Source: Agathobaculum ammoniilyticum (GTDB lineage Bacteria; Bacillota; Clostridia; Oscillospirales; Butyricicoccaceae). Taken from it: a stretch of DNA of 64,000 nucleotides. The stretch spans positions 434,001 to 498,000 of the forward strand of contig NZ_JAOQJE010000001.1 of NCBI RefSeq assembly GCF_025567315.1. Reading direction: 5' to 3'. The notes under the pieces are model-generated. The model was given only the letters and a program-made list of their open reading frames with translations, was not told the DNA's origin and did no database searches. How positions within the stretch are numbered: position 1 is the stretch's first letter; each line of letters opens with the position of its first letter. Positions 1 to 7,918 of this stretch are shown piece by piece. Position numbers and translations under genes: made by a program.

Positions 1-267
1 GCCTTTTTTCGGTAGTGCGTCACGCAAAAGAGTCAAACCTGGGTGTGCGTTACTTCCAGTTCCGGCACCCGCTGCAAAGAAGGTAAGGAAAATAAAAGCA
101 TATCGAGCAATTTCCTCCAGACCGGTCAGGGTAAAATTCGGGATAAAGCGGGTGAGAACCATCATGATACAGGTAACGACTAGGATGCCGAGGAATATAC
201 AGGCGAGAACCATCAGCGCTGCATTGATTTTTTGAACGCTATGGTCCAGACGCTTCGCCCACTGCAT
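1..267 (-). CDS. TRAP transporter small permease (DctQ-like), 3' end outside window
   Basis: The first 89 residues are present; the gene runs off the left edge. It starts at the ATG at 267, ten bases after GGAG; another ATG four bases further upstream is out of frame and soon hits a stop. Residues 15-38 form a membrane helix. The run GLEEIARYAFIFLTFFAAG (about 49-67) is typical of DctQ, where the small membrane subunit couples the DctP receptor to the large permease. It follows dctP in the same orientation, and a large permease (DctM) is expected just beyond the window. Confidence 0.85.
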   Translation of the reverse strand, partial: MQWAKRLDHSVQKINAALMVLACIFLGILVVTCIMMVLTRFIPNFTLTGLEEIARYAFIFLTFFAAGAGTGSNAHPGLTLLRDALPKKG

Positions 268-305
268 ACATATTCATCTCCTTTCGCAGACTATAAGGGG
301 GGGGG

Positions 306-341
306 GCTGCCCGGTGCAGCCTTCAGCACACACCGGGCAGC
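306..341 (-). promoter_or_regulatory. Hairpin between dctP and the small permease gene
   Basis: A perfect 11-bp stem (306-316 with 331-341, 14-base loop) lies just after the dctP stop. On the transcript it is followed by a run of Cs rather than Us, so it is not a canonical terminator. Inference: it protects dctP mRNA or partly attenuates the downstream permease genes, giving more receptor than permease. Confidence 0.6.
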
Positions 342-349
342 AATGTGGT

Positions 350-1414
350 TTACTTGCCTGCGCGATACTCTTCCACCAGATTTACGCACATGGTGTAAAA
401 GTCTTCGCCGATTTCAGGCTTGAACTGATCGCGTACACTGGCAGTTGCTTCTTTGAACGGAGTAAGGTCGGGCTCAAAGAATTCAATGCCTGCTTCCTCT
501 TCCATTTCCGTAAAAGAAACCTCCATCTCACGCTGATGGGTGCGCTGGGCCATTGCGGCATCATAACCAGCCTCGGTGATCCAGCCCTGCTCCTCTTCGG
601 TCAGGGAGTTCCAGACATCCATGTTGATCATCGGCCAGCACAGGATCGGGAACGGATTGACGCGCGTGCAGTAATCGGATACTTCGTAGAAGCCCATGGT
701 AGCGGCGATCGGAACACCAACGTCCAGGCCGTCGATAACACCCTGCTGGAAGGCGGTATAGCATTCGTTCCATGCGATAACCGAGGGGATGGTTCCCAGA
801 GCTTTGTAAGCGGCCTCATGCACGCGGTTGGTAGTAACACGGACCTTGAGATCCTTCATATCCTCAAATGTTTTAACAGCCTTACCCTTGGTGAACAAAG
901 TACGCCAAGAAGCATCGAGTACCGGTGCAAACTGGTGCATGTTCCAGGTGCCTTCATAAATCGGGGTGATTTCATTTAGGAAGTCTTCGTTATCAACCAG
1001 GAACTGATACTCATCTTCGCTATCGAAGAAATATGGCAGGTCAAGCACCTGTAACTGCGGAATGCTACCGGAAACGATATTGTTGGAAATGCAGACCGCA
1101 TCCAGCGAGCCGTCACTGACTGCTTGAAACATCTCAGTTTCAGTACCGAACTGGCTATCTGAGAAGATTTCAAACTGAATAGCACCATCGCAGATCTCTT
1201 GCAGATTTTTATTGAGCTGCTCACAGAAATAATGATATTGGTCATCTGGATCCGCAGGGTTGGAATGACCTATGGTGAATACCTTGGCTTCGGTGTTTGC
1301 GGATGTTTCACCGCCGTCATTGTTACTTTCCACAGTCGTATTCGGCGCACAGGCTGCGACCGAAAGTAAAAGGCTTGAAGCCAGAAACAGTGCGCAGATT
1401 TTTCTCAGTTTCAT
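350..1414 (-). CDS. TRAP transporter solute-binding lipoprotein (DctP family)
   Basis: 354 residues. The N-terminus is a lipoprotein signal with lipobox VAAC and Cys22, so the mature protein should be membrane-anchored outside the cell. The DctP core is clear: FDSEDEYQFL (about 130-139), the LKVRVT segment with Arg192 at the position that usually salt-bridges a substrate carboxylate, then a YTAFQQGVIDGLD segment. Expected ligand is an organic acid, consistent with the amidohydrolase and 2-hydroxyacid dehydrogenase upstream in the operon. It lies 20 bases after the amidohydrolase and is followed by a hairpin and the small permease. Confidence 0.93.
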   Translation of the reverse strand: MKLRKICALFLASSLLLSVAACAPNTTVESNNDGGETSANTEAKVFTIGHSNPADPDDQYHYFCEQLNKNLQEICDGAIQFEIFSDSQFGTETEMFQAVSDGSLDAVCISNNIVSGSIPQLQVLDLPYFFDSEDEYQFLVDNEDFLNEITPIYEGTWNMHQFAPVLDASWRTLFTKGKAVKTFEDMKDLKVRVTTNRVHEAAYKALGTIPSVIAWNECYTAFQQGVIDGLDVGVPIAATMGFYEVSDYCTRVNPFPILCWPMINMDVWNSLTEEEQGWITEAGYDAAMAQRTHQREMEVSFTEMEEEAGIEFFEPDLTPFKEATASVRDQFKPEIGEDFYTMCVNLVEEYRAGK

Positions 1415-1434
1415 TCTCTTTCTCCTTTGTTTTG

Positions 1435-2604
1435 TTAAGCAAATTTCTGATATTTATCTTCCAGCTGATCGAACAAAATTTCACCGTTGCAAATGGTCAT
1501 CTTGTTTTCGATCAGTTGATCACCGTGAACCAGATTGCCGTAGTGATCCCAGAAAGTGACCGGACGTTCCGCGATTTTTAATATGGCAAGGTCCGCTGCT
1601 TCGCCAAGTGCAAGGAAAGGGGCTGAGCGCCCGTACAAAAGCTTTGCTGGATTTTCGGTGCAGCATCGCAGGACTTCGGTGAAAGACATACCGAGGTTGA
1701 GATATTCTGACAGCATCATTGTGAAAGGATAGCGTGCGGAGAGTGAGATTTTGGTATAATCCGAGCTAATGATATCCGGCAGAAAACCTTGATCAATTGC
1801 TTTCTTTGCACAGGAAAGGGAAAAGTTATTGGTTTTCCCGTGTGCTGCGTCGAATAAAACACCGCGTTCACGCGCATGGCGGATACTGCTTCGTACGTTT
1901 CCAGACTCATCCAGAATGCCCTCGCCGGTTTCATGGAACATGTGACAGTAAATATCTCCAGGACGGAATAGGTCAATGAACTCGTCAACAGGAACGATGG
2001 GATCCGTGGCATGAGCAGAGATGCGAAGCCCTGTTTCCTCGCCCAGACGTATGGCCTCGCAGAGAGGCTCAATGCCATATGGTGCCAGATGATCCTTATC
2101 AATCTTAATTTTTATACCAACTATCTCATTTGGATACTTCTGACAAAGCTCCACAATGCCGTCCCGATTAATATGATCTGGATTTTCATCCTCCACACAA
2201 CCCAGACCTACTTGACCGCCTGTTCCGACAAAGATATATGCCTTTACATTCACTAAGCTGCGTGCTGCTACACTATTCCAAAATATCGGGAAGCCACCAC
2301 AGCCCGCCGAGCCGGCATCCACTAATGTAGTCACTCCATTTGGCAATGCATAAGCCTCGGCGGAGCAGCTCGCCCAATCGCCACCGTGGAATACATGACA
2401 ATGGTAATCGATCAGCCCGGCAGAAACATAACATCCCTCTGCGTTGATGCACATCTTGGCATCGTTTGTTGAGATGGTGCCAATAGCGGCAATCTTACCG
2501 GCGACGACGGCAAGATCTTCTTTTTTTTCAAAATCGCCAATTGTATCAATTAAAGTGCCGTTTTTTATGACGATATCGTATTTTTTACTCCTAAGCTGAT
2601 ACAT
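1435..2604 (-). CDS. Amidohydrolase-superfamily metallohydrolase (COG3964-like)
   Basis: 389 residues from the ATG at 2604, which has AAGGAGG four bases upstream; a longer frame to 2658 would overlap the preceding gene. The N-terminal beta-sandwich (IVIKNGTLIDT) leads to the metal-binding HxH pair His68/His70 in GLIDYHCH. Further ligands are plausible in GIKIKIDKD (possible carbamylated Lys), RISAHATDP, YCHMFHETG and the late Asp of ISSDYTKIS. The closest group I recognise is COG3964, often misnamed dihydroorotase; a characterised member deacetylates acylated 2-hydroxy acids. That activity would feed the adjacent 2-hydroxyacid dehydrogenase, but the substrate here is inference. Confidence 0.85.
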   Translation of the reverse strand: MYQLRSKKYDIVIKNGTLIDTIGDFEKKEDLAVVAGKIAAIGTISTNDAKMCINAEGCYVSAGLIDYHCHVFHGGDWASCSAEAYALPNGVTTLVDAGSAGCGGFPIFWNSVAARSLVNVKAYIFVGTGGQVGLGCVEDENPDHINRDGIVELCQKYPNEIVGIKIKIDKDHLAPYGIEPLCEAIRLGEETGLRISAHATDPIVPVDEFIDLFRPGDIYCHMFHETGEGILDESGNVRSSIRHARERGVLFDAAHGKTNNFSLSCAKKAIDQGFLPDIISSDYTKISLSARYPFTMMLSEYLNLGMSFTEVLRCCTENPAKLLYGRSAPFLALGEAADLAILKIAERPVTFWDHYGNLVHGDQLIENKMTICNGEILFDQLEDKYQKFA

Positions 2605-2624
2605 ATTTCCTCCTTTTGAAAAGG

Positions 2625-3590
2625 CTACCTCGGCTTCTTCGGCGTAACGCACGGCCATGTCGGGGCGCCGCCGGAGAGCACTTCGTCGATACCCTGCGCG
2701 GCGTGCAGGCCCATGCGATCGGTGGTTTCATGCGTCAGGGAGGCGTTATGTGGCGTCACTGTGATGTTGGGAAGCGTAAACAGCGGATTGTCGGCAGCGG
2801 GGGGTTCCTGTGCATATACATCCAGACCGGCGCCGGCGATCCGACCGCTGTGCAGCGCTTCGTACAGATCGGCTTCATTGACAATTGTGCCGCGCGCGGC
2901 ATTGAGCAGGTATGCCGTAGGCTTCATCAAAGAGAGCATATCCTTGTTGACAAAGCCCGCATTATCCTTGGTGGCTGGGACATGGAGGGAAACAAAATCG
3001 GCCCTGCGGAAAACCTCTTCCATCGTATCGACATACTCGATCTCTGGCAGGCGCGCTTCCGCTGGAACGAAGGGATCATAGCCGACCGCCTTCATATCAA
3101 AACCATGCACGCATTTCTTTGCAACCATGGAACCGATCTTACCGCAGCCGATGATACCGATGGTTTTCCCCTCTACATCCATACCTTTCATGGTATTGCG
3201 GATGTTGTAGTCGCCCGAACGGATCGCCAAATCGAACCGTACCAGCTTTTTGGCACAGGCCAGAAGCAGCATCATGGTATGCTCCGCCACGGCGATTGCA
3301 TTGGAAAGGGGACCGTTTGTTACCCAAATGTTCTGCTCGGCGGCAGCCTCCAGGTCAATTTTGTCCAGCCCTACACCGTGCTTGCTGATCACCTTTACGG
3401 AAGGGATGTTCTCCAGGATCCGGCGGGTGATGGGCTCATTCCGCACCAGCATCGCATCGCAGCCCTGTGCATCGGCGATGATGGTGTCCTCGTCCAGCCC
3501 GCGCCCCATCTTGATTTCATAACCCCGGTCGCGCAGATACTGCTTGCCGGCTTCTGAAATGTCGGAAGGGATCAGGACTTGAAGTTTCAT
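2625..3590 (-). CDS. D-isomer-specific 2-hydroxyacid dehydrogenase (NAD-dependent)
   Basis: 321 residues from the ATG at 3590, nine bases after AAGGAGG; an upstream in-frame TTG is less likely. The Rossmann motif GCGKIG is at 148-153. The catalytic triad of the family is present: Arg233 (NAARGTIVNE), Glu262 (QEPP) and His281 (TPHNAS). The layout matches phosphoglycerate/glyoxylate-type dehydrogenases without a C-terminal regulatory domain. It is first in a minus-strand operon behind a sigma-54 promoter and is followed 20 bases later by the amidohydrolase, so it probably oxidises or forms a 2-hydroxy acid from the imported substrate rather than making serine. Confidence 0.9.
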   Translation of the reverse strand: MKLQVLIPSDISEAGKQYLRDRGYEIKMGRGLDEDTIIADAQGCDAMLVRNEPITRRILENIPSVKVISKHGVGLDKIDLEAAAEQNIWVTNGPLSNAIAVAEHTMMLLLACAKKLVRFDLAIRSGDYNIRNTMKGMDVEGKTIGIIGCGKIGSMVAKKCVHGFDMKAVGYDPFVPAEARLPEIEYVDTMEEVFRRADFVSLHVPATKDNAGFVNKDMLSLMKPTAYLLNAARGTIVNEADLYEALHSGRIAGAGLDVYAQEPPAADNPLFTLPNITVTPHNASLTHETTDRMGLHAAQGIDEVLSGGAPTWPCVTPKKPR

Positions 3591-3645
3591 AAGCAAAGAC
3601 CTCCTTTATTTATAGATACGCTGTTTTGCGTTCGCCCTGTTAAAG

Positions 3646-3661
3646 AGCAGGAAGCATGCCA
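3646..3661 (-). promoter_or_regulatory. Sigma-54 (-24/-12) promoter of the dehydrogenase-amidohydrolase-TRAP operon
   Basis: On the minus strand the sequence TGGCATGCTTCCTGCT matches the consensus TGGCAYRNNNNTTGCW at every defined position but one, with correct GG-GC spacing. Transcription would start near 3634, about 44 bases before the first ATG. A sigma-54 activator gene lies divergently next to it. Confidence 0.85.
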
Positions 3662-3767
3662 AAAAGCAGGACAGACAAAATAATTCCTTCTCCGACAAAG
3701 TAAAACTTTTCTGGTTGTTCAAAATAAACAGAAAGGGCTTGATAATGGGCGGAACATATGGTATGGT

Positions 3768-3820
3768 TGTTGCAACGTGCTGTAACGAGACGTAACGAAA
3801 CGTGAAACGATGTTGCATCG
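3768..3820. promoter_or_regulatory. Candidate upstream activator sites
   Basis: TGTTGCAACG (3768-3777) and TGTTGCATCG (3811-3820) are near-identical and 43 bases apart. Between them lie further repeats of the type GTAACGA and CGTGAAACG. They sit 107-160 bp upstream of the sigma-54 promoter at 3646, the usual enhancer distance, and just before the activator gene. Assignment as binding sites is inference. Confidence 0.5.
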
Positions 3821-3844
3821 CCGGAAAGAGTAGAGGAGAAAGAA

Positions 3845-5764
3845 ATGATTCGTATCGTATTATTAGCGCCGTTTGAGGAGCTAAAGGAACAGGCGGAAGA
3901 GGTTTTTGCCGAGGGGATGGAAACCGGACGCGCGGGGAATGGGCGGGAATATGATTTCTGCGCGGTTTTAGCGCCGACGACAGCGCAGGCGCTGTCACAG
4001 AATCTGGACGCCGATGTGATCATTGCACGGGGGGCGCTGGCGTTCGATCTGAAGCGCCGGGGAGGGCCGATCCCAATTGTTGAGCTGGTGATTTCCGGCG
4101 AAGATATATTGAACGTATTGTATAAGCTGAAAGAGCTGTATGGCGCTGCGCCTGCCGGAATCATAGGCTCTACCAATATGATTCTTGGGATCGAGGAAAC
4201 CGCCCAGCGTATCGGCGTGGATGTAACGCCCTATTATCTGGAAGAAAATACAGACGAGGAGGTATACCGAGCGGTTGTGCGTGCGGTTGAGGATGGAAAA
4301 AAGGTCATTCTGGGCGGTATGCGCGGATGCATCTATGCCCGGAACCTTGATGCCCAGACGATGCTGCTCACATCAGGAAGAAGCTCGATCTGGAATGCGA
4401 TCACAGCCGCCAAGCAGCTCGGTGCAGCGAGCAGGGAGGCGCGGGAGCAGAATCTGCTGCGCACCGCAATGGTGGACAACGCGTTCGAGGGGCTGATTGC
4501 CCTGGACCAGAACCGGAATATTTCGGCGATGAATCGAGCGGCACAGCGTATCCTGAATATCACGCCGGGGGACTGGTTCCTTGGCATGCCGGTACGGGAA
4601 GTGCTGCGGTCACCGCAGATCGCTCGTCTGGTCAACCGGCCTAACGATTATATTGATGAAATTATAGAATACCACCAGACTCACCTTTCATTTAAGAAAA
4701 TCACAATTAATCTGCGCGACGAAGTGATCGGCTATGTGCTGACCTTCCTGAACGCCAATCAGATTCAGGAAACCGAGGGCAAGCTGCGCGGAAAGCTTTA
4801 CCATAAGGGTCATACGGCGAAATACACCTTTGACAGTATCATCGGGGAAAGCACGGCGATTCGGGAGTGCATCCGCAGGGCGGATGCGTTTGCGCAAACC
4901 AATTCCAATATTGTGATCTTTGGCGAGAGCGGTACAGGCAAGGAGCTGTTCAGCCAGTCGATCCATAATGCCAGTATGCGTTGCGGGCAGCCTTTTGTAG
5001 CAATCAACTGTGCGGCGATTCCGGAAAGCCTGCTGGAAAGCGAGCTGTTCGGCTATGTCAACGGCGCGTTCACCGGTGCGAGCAAGGAGGGGAAAGCCGG
5101 CCTGTTTGAAATCGCACATAACGGAACGATTTTCCTGGATGAGATTTCTGAAATGCCGCTTGCGCTGCAAAGCCGGCTGCTGCGTGTAATACAGGAACGT
5201 GAGATCATGCGGATCGGGCATGATAAGGTGATCCCGATCGATGTCCGTATTATCGCGGCGAGCAACCGCAACCTGTATGAGCAGGTGCGGAAGGGGGAGT
5301 TCCGCGAGGATCTCTACTACCGCCTGAATGTCTTGGATCTGACACTGCCGCCACTGCGTGAACGCGGCGGGGATATCGCCCTGCTGGCGCAGGCTTTTCT
5401 GGATGAATTTCAGATCGGGCAGGGCAAGCCGAAAATCTGCTTCAGTGAAGAGGCAAAGGGGCTGCTGGAGCAGCAGATCTGGCAGGGGAATATTAGAGAA
5501 CTGCGTAATTTCTGTGAGCGCCTGTCGGTTTTGTGTGGGGGTATTGATCTGATCGATGCGCGGGCGCTGAAAAGGTTCCTGCCGGGCGGCGCGCTTCCTG
5601 CACAGTCGGAAGAGGGCATGCGGGAGGAGTTGCTGCCTGGGCGGGAAAAGATTTGTGCCGCCCTGAAGGCGGCGAACGGAAATAAGACTGCCGCTGCACA
5701 GATGTTGGGGATTAGCCGCGTGACTCTGTGGCGGCAGCTGAAAAAGATGGAGCAGGAGAATTGA
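3845..5764 (+). CDS. Sigma-54-dependent transcriptional activator with PrpR N-terminal and PAS domains
   Basis: 639 residues. Residues about 1-180 resemble the PrpR N-terminal sensor, about 205-310 a PAS domain, about 330-560 the AAA+ domain and about 600-636 a Fis-type helix-turn-helix (NKTAAAQMLGISRVTLWRQL). The AAA+ domain has Walker A GESGTGKE (360-367), the sigma-54 contact loop GAFTGA (407-412) and Walker B with Asp432-Glu433, so it should be an active ATPase. The ribosome site is AGAGGAG before ATG 3845. Genes on both sides carry sigma-54 promoters, so it most likely activates both. The signal is unknown; PrpR-N domains sense small acids or acyl metabolites. Confidence 0.95.
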   Translation: MIRIVLLAPFEELKEQAEEVFAEGMETGRAGNGREYDFCAVLAPTTAQALSQNLDADVIIARGALAFDLKRRGGPIPIVELVISGEDILNVLYKLKELYGAAPAGIIGSTNMILGIEETAQRIGVDVTPYYLEENTDEEVYRAVVRAVEDGKKVILGGMRGCIYARNLDAQTMLLTSGRSSIWNAITAAKQLGAASREAREQNLLRTAMVDNAFEGLIALDQNRNISAMNRAAQRILNITPGDWFLGMPVREVLRSPQIARLVNRPNDYIDEIIEYHQTHLSFKKITINLRDEVIGYVLTFLNANQIQETEGKLRGKLYHKGHTAKYTFDSIIGESTAIRECIRRADAFAQTNSNIVIFGESGTGKELFSQSIHNASMRCGQPFVAINCAAIPESLLESELFGYVNGAFTGASKEGKAGLFEIAHNGTIFLDEISEMPLALQSRLLRVIQEREIMRIGHDKVIPIDVRIIAASNRNLYEQVRKGEFREDLYYRLNVLDLTLPPLRERGGDIALLAQAFLDEFQIGQGKPKICFSEEAKGLLEQQIWQGNIRELRNFCERLSVLCGGIDLIDARALKRFLPGGALPAQSEEGMREELLPGREKICAALKAANGNKTAAAQMLGISRVTLWRQLKKMEQEN

Positions 5765-5777
5765 GGGTTAACAAAAC

Positions 5778-5828
5778 GGCGCGTCCCCATGAACGAAGTT
5801 GCTCGATGGGAACGCGCCGCTATGCGCG
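5778..5828 (+). terminator. Imperfect hairpin after the activator gene
   Basis: GGCGCGT-CCCAT (5778-5790) pairs with ATGGG-ACGCGCC (5816-5828) across a 25-base loop. There is no T-tract, so termination is only possible. The rest of 5765-6043 holds activator sites and a sigma-54 promoter, with no gene. Confidence 0.4.
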
Positions 5829-5834
5829 GAGGAG

Positions 5835-5875
5835 TGTTTCACTGTTTCATGAAACAGCGCCCGCGCCGTGAAACG
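5835..5875. promoter_or_regulatory. Palindromic activator site cluster
   Basis: A perfect 16-bp palindrome CTGTTTCATGAAACAG occupies 5842-5857. It is flanked symmetrically by outer half-sites GTTTCAC (5836-5842) and GTGAAAC (5868-5874). The cluster ends about 104 bp upstream of the sigma-54 promoter at 5979, so it is the likely enhancer of the neighbouring activator. Confidence 0.65.
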
Positions 5876-5978
5876 GGCGACGGGACAAGGTATGAGATAG
5901 GAACGGTTTTTGTCAGAATAATGTAAATCCAGCAGTTTTTTTGTGCGAATCGCTTCTTTTTGAGAAGGTATTTTGACT

Positions 5979-5994
5979 TGGCAAGCTTCTTGCT
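5979..5994 (+). promoter_or_regulatory. Sigma-54 (-24/-12) promoter of the 3-hydroxyacyl-CoA dehydrogenase gene
   Basis: TGGCAAGCTTCTTGCT matches TGGCAYRNNNNTTGCW with one deviation at the Y position, and both invariant dinucleotides are in register. Expected start of transcription is near 6006, about 38 bases before the ATG. Confidence 0.9.
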
Positions 5995-6043
5995 ATATAA
6001 TTAAAGCAGAAAGTCTTTGACACGATGGAAAGGAGCAAACAAA

Positions 6044-6982
6044 ATGCTGGATTACAAAACTGGTGTGGTCGGTGCAGGGCGCGTTGGCGCGGGGATGGCG
6101 ACGCTGATGGCGGGACACGGATGCTGGGTGACCATTGTCGGGCTGGATGAGGAAGATCTGAAGCGGTGCCGCGCAATTCTGGAGGGGAATCTGGAGGAGC
6201 TGGTGCAGCAGGGGCTTGCGACGGAGCAGAACCGTGCGGCGATCCGCAAACGCTTTATCCTGACGACCGATCCGGCTGATCTGAGGGATTGCGTGTTTGT
6301 GCTTGAGGCTGCGTTTGAAAATCTGGAAGTAAAGCGTGGGATTTATCGTGAGGTGGAGGAGATCGTTTCGCCTGAAACCCTGATGGCGTCTACGACATCC
6401 GCGATTTCGGCCGAGCTGTTGACGGCGGAAATGAGGCATCCGGAGCGCTTCGTGGTTACCCATCCGTTCCAGCCGGCGCATATGCTGCCGTTGGTGGAGC
6501 TGGTCGGCGGCCCGAAAACTACGCCGGAAACCATTGGGCGCGCCCGCAGGCTTTTGGAAGAGCTGGATCGCGAGGTTGTGACGCTGCATAAGAGCGTACC
6601 CGGCTTTATCATCAACCGATTCGCACAAGCGCTGTTCCGCGAGTCGCTTTATCTGGTCGAGCAGGGCGTGGTTTCGGTCGAGGACGTGGATAAGGCAATC
6701 AAATATGCAGTTGGTATGCGGTACGCATCGATCGGCCTGTTGGAATACTTTGATGATGTAGGTTTTAACCTGGAGTGCGATATTGCCAAAAGCGTATACC
6801 CCGACCTGTGCGGTACGCGGGCTATCCAGCAGATTGTACTGGATGGGATTGCAGCGGGAAAAACCGGCCGAAGTGCCGGACAGGGGCTCTATGATTGGGG
6901 CAAAAAGGATGACGCGGATTATCTGAAACGGAAAGCGGCGCCGTACTACGCGTGCTTTCATTGGGAAATGCCAGAAGACTGA
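6044..6982 (+). CDS. 3-hydroxyacyl-CoA dehydrogenase family protein (NAD-dependent)
   Basis: 312 residues from ATG 6044, eight bases after AAGGAG. The NAD motif GAGRVG is at 10-15. The catalytic His140 is in the family stretch VVTHPFQPAHMLPLVE; the PGFIINR segment and the C-terminal helical domain follow. Length and the QPAHMLPLVE wording suit the short single-domain class that also includes L-gulonate and carnitine dehydrogenases, so the substrate need not be a CoA ester. It is expressed alone from a sigma-54 promoter and is a likely partner step to the divergent TRAP/amidohydrolase operon. Confidence 0.88.
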   Translation: MLDYKTGVVGAGRVGAGMATLMAGHGCWVTIVGLDEEDLKRCRAILEGNLEELVQQGLATEQNRAAIRKRFILTTDPADLRDCVFVLEAAFENLEVKRGIYREVEEIVSPETLMASTTSAISAELLTAEMRHPERFVVTHPFQPAHMLPLVELVGGPKTTPETIGRARRLLEELDREVVTLHKSVPGFIINRFAQALFRESLYLVEQGVVSVEDVDKAIKYAVGMRYASIGLLEYFDDVGFNLECDIAKSVYPDLCGTRAIQQIVLDGIAAGKTGRSAGQGLYDWGKKDDADYLKRKAAPYYACFHWEMPED

Positions 6983-7080
6983 AATAGCATGGATATCATC
7001 ATAATGAGATGAAGGCCAGGGGCAGAACCCGTGAAGATCAGCCATCCCATGCAATGCCTATGGGATAAATATGGATAAAA

Positions 7081-7116
7081 GAGCCCCCCTGAGGAATTTC
7101 TTCCTCAGGGGGGCTC
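7081..7116 (-). terminator. Strong intrinsic terminator of the minus-strand peptidase/transport operon
   Basis: A perfect 16-bp stem (7081-7096 with 7101-7116, 4-base loop) is followed on the minus strand by TTTTAT. It separates the converging genes and may also stop plus-strand readthrough, though that side lacks a T-run. Confidence 0.85.
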
Positions 7117-7153
7117 TCTCGGGAGGTGGGGCAAATAAAGGGAGCAGCGAGGC

Positions 7154-7372
7154 TTATTCCGGCGCTTGATCGCCGTTCTGTGCCTGTTCATCTGCGCGCT
7201 TTACCACGCGTATGCCAGCAGTTAAAAACAATGCGGAGACGATCGCTGCAGATAAGACGAACCCGTCCCGCAGAGTAAACAGAAAGCGGTCGGCCAGCAT
7301 GACGGTAGAGATCAATACGCTGCCAAGGGCTTCCAATTGCAGACCGCGCCGGCGGGACAGCTTGGAAAGCAT
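7154..7372 (-). CDS. Small membrane protein, function unknown
   Basis: 72 residues from ATG 7372, eight bases after AAAGGAG; an in-frame ATG seven codons upstream would place that site inside the gene. A basic N-terminus (LSKLSRRRG) is followed by two hydrophobic segments (about 14-30 and 36-52) and a polar, acidic tail. I do not recognise a family. It is the last gene of the operon encoding the YjiG/YjiH pair and an M20 peptidase, so it may be an accessory subunit of that membrane complex. Confidence 0.7.
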   Translation of the reverse strand: MLSKLSRRRGLQLEALGSVLISTVMLADRFLFTLRDGFVLSAAIVSALFLTAGIRVVKRADEQAQNGDQAPE

Positions 7373-7393
7373 GGTTATCGCTCCTTTCCGCAT

Positions 7394-7918
7394 TTACTGT
7401 ACGCCCATCATCGAAAGGATGATGCGCATGATAATCAGGCTGATGGCTGCATCGAGCAGGCAGATGCCGATCAGCAGGGGATGCCATTTTTTGTTCGCGC
7501 CGGTCACCAAAACGATACGCGCATAGTGGCCAATCAGCGTACCCATCAGGATACAGGCAGGCAGCATCATGGAGGCCTGACCAAGCGTCAGGGTTCCAGC
7601 CTGATACATGGATGCCGCGGTTGCACAGCCGGATGCCTTGGCGAAAAATGCCGAGATCAAAACTGCGAACGCCTCACCCGGCAGGCCGAACAGCCCCATC
7701 ACTGGACTCATAACCGTGCCGAGAAGGTCCATGAGTCCGGTTTCCTGCAGTATGTAAACCAGAACATATCCGAGAATCATTGCGGGGGTGATGTTTTCAA
7801 TACCGACCTTGAAGCCCTTGGCACATCCTTTCAGGAATGTATCGACGACCGAAGGCCTTTTGGCTTTTTCGGGGGCTGCCTGCTGAGGGGCTGCTGCTAT
7901 TTTTACTTCTGCATTCAT
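7394..7918 (-). CDS. YjiG-family inner membrane protein (nucleoside-recognition/Gate domain)
   Basis: 174 residues with several hydrophobic helices. The Gate-domain wording is visible: FKVGIENITPAMILGYVLVY (about 35-54) and VMGLFGLPGEAFAVLISAFF, with the Gly-Pro break typical of SpmB/YjiG proteins. Its start overlaps the stop of the upstream YjiH-like gene by four bases (ATGA), so the two are translationally coupled and probably form a heterodimer. In enterobacteria yjiG and yjiH lie beside an isoaspartyl dipeptidase gene; here they follow an M20 peptidase, suggesting export or uptake of a peptide-like substrate. Transport itself is inference. Confidence 0.82.
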   Translation of the reverse strand: MNAEVKIAAAPQQAAPEKAKRPSVVDTFLKGCAKGFKVGIENITPAMILGYVLVYILQETGLMDLLGTVMSPVMGLFGLPGEAFAVLISAFFAKASGCATAASMYQAGTLTLGQASMMLPACILMGTLIGHYARIVLVTGANKKWHPLLIGICLLDAAISLIIMRIILSMMGVQ

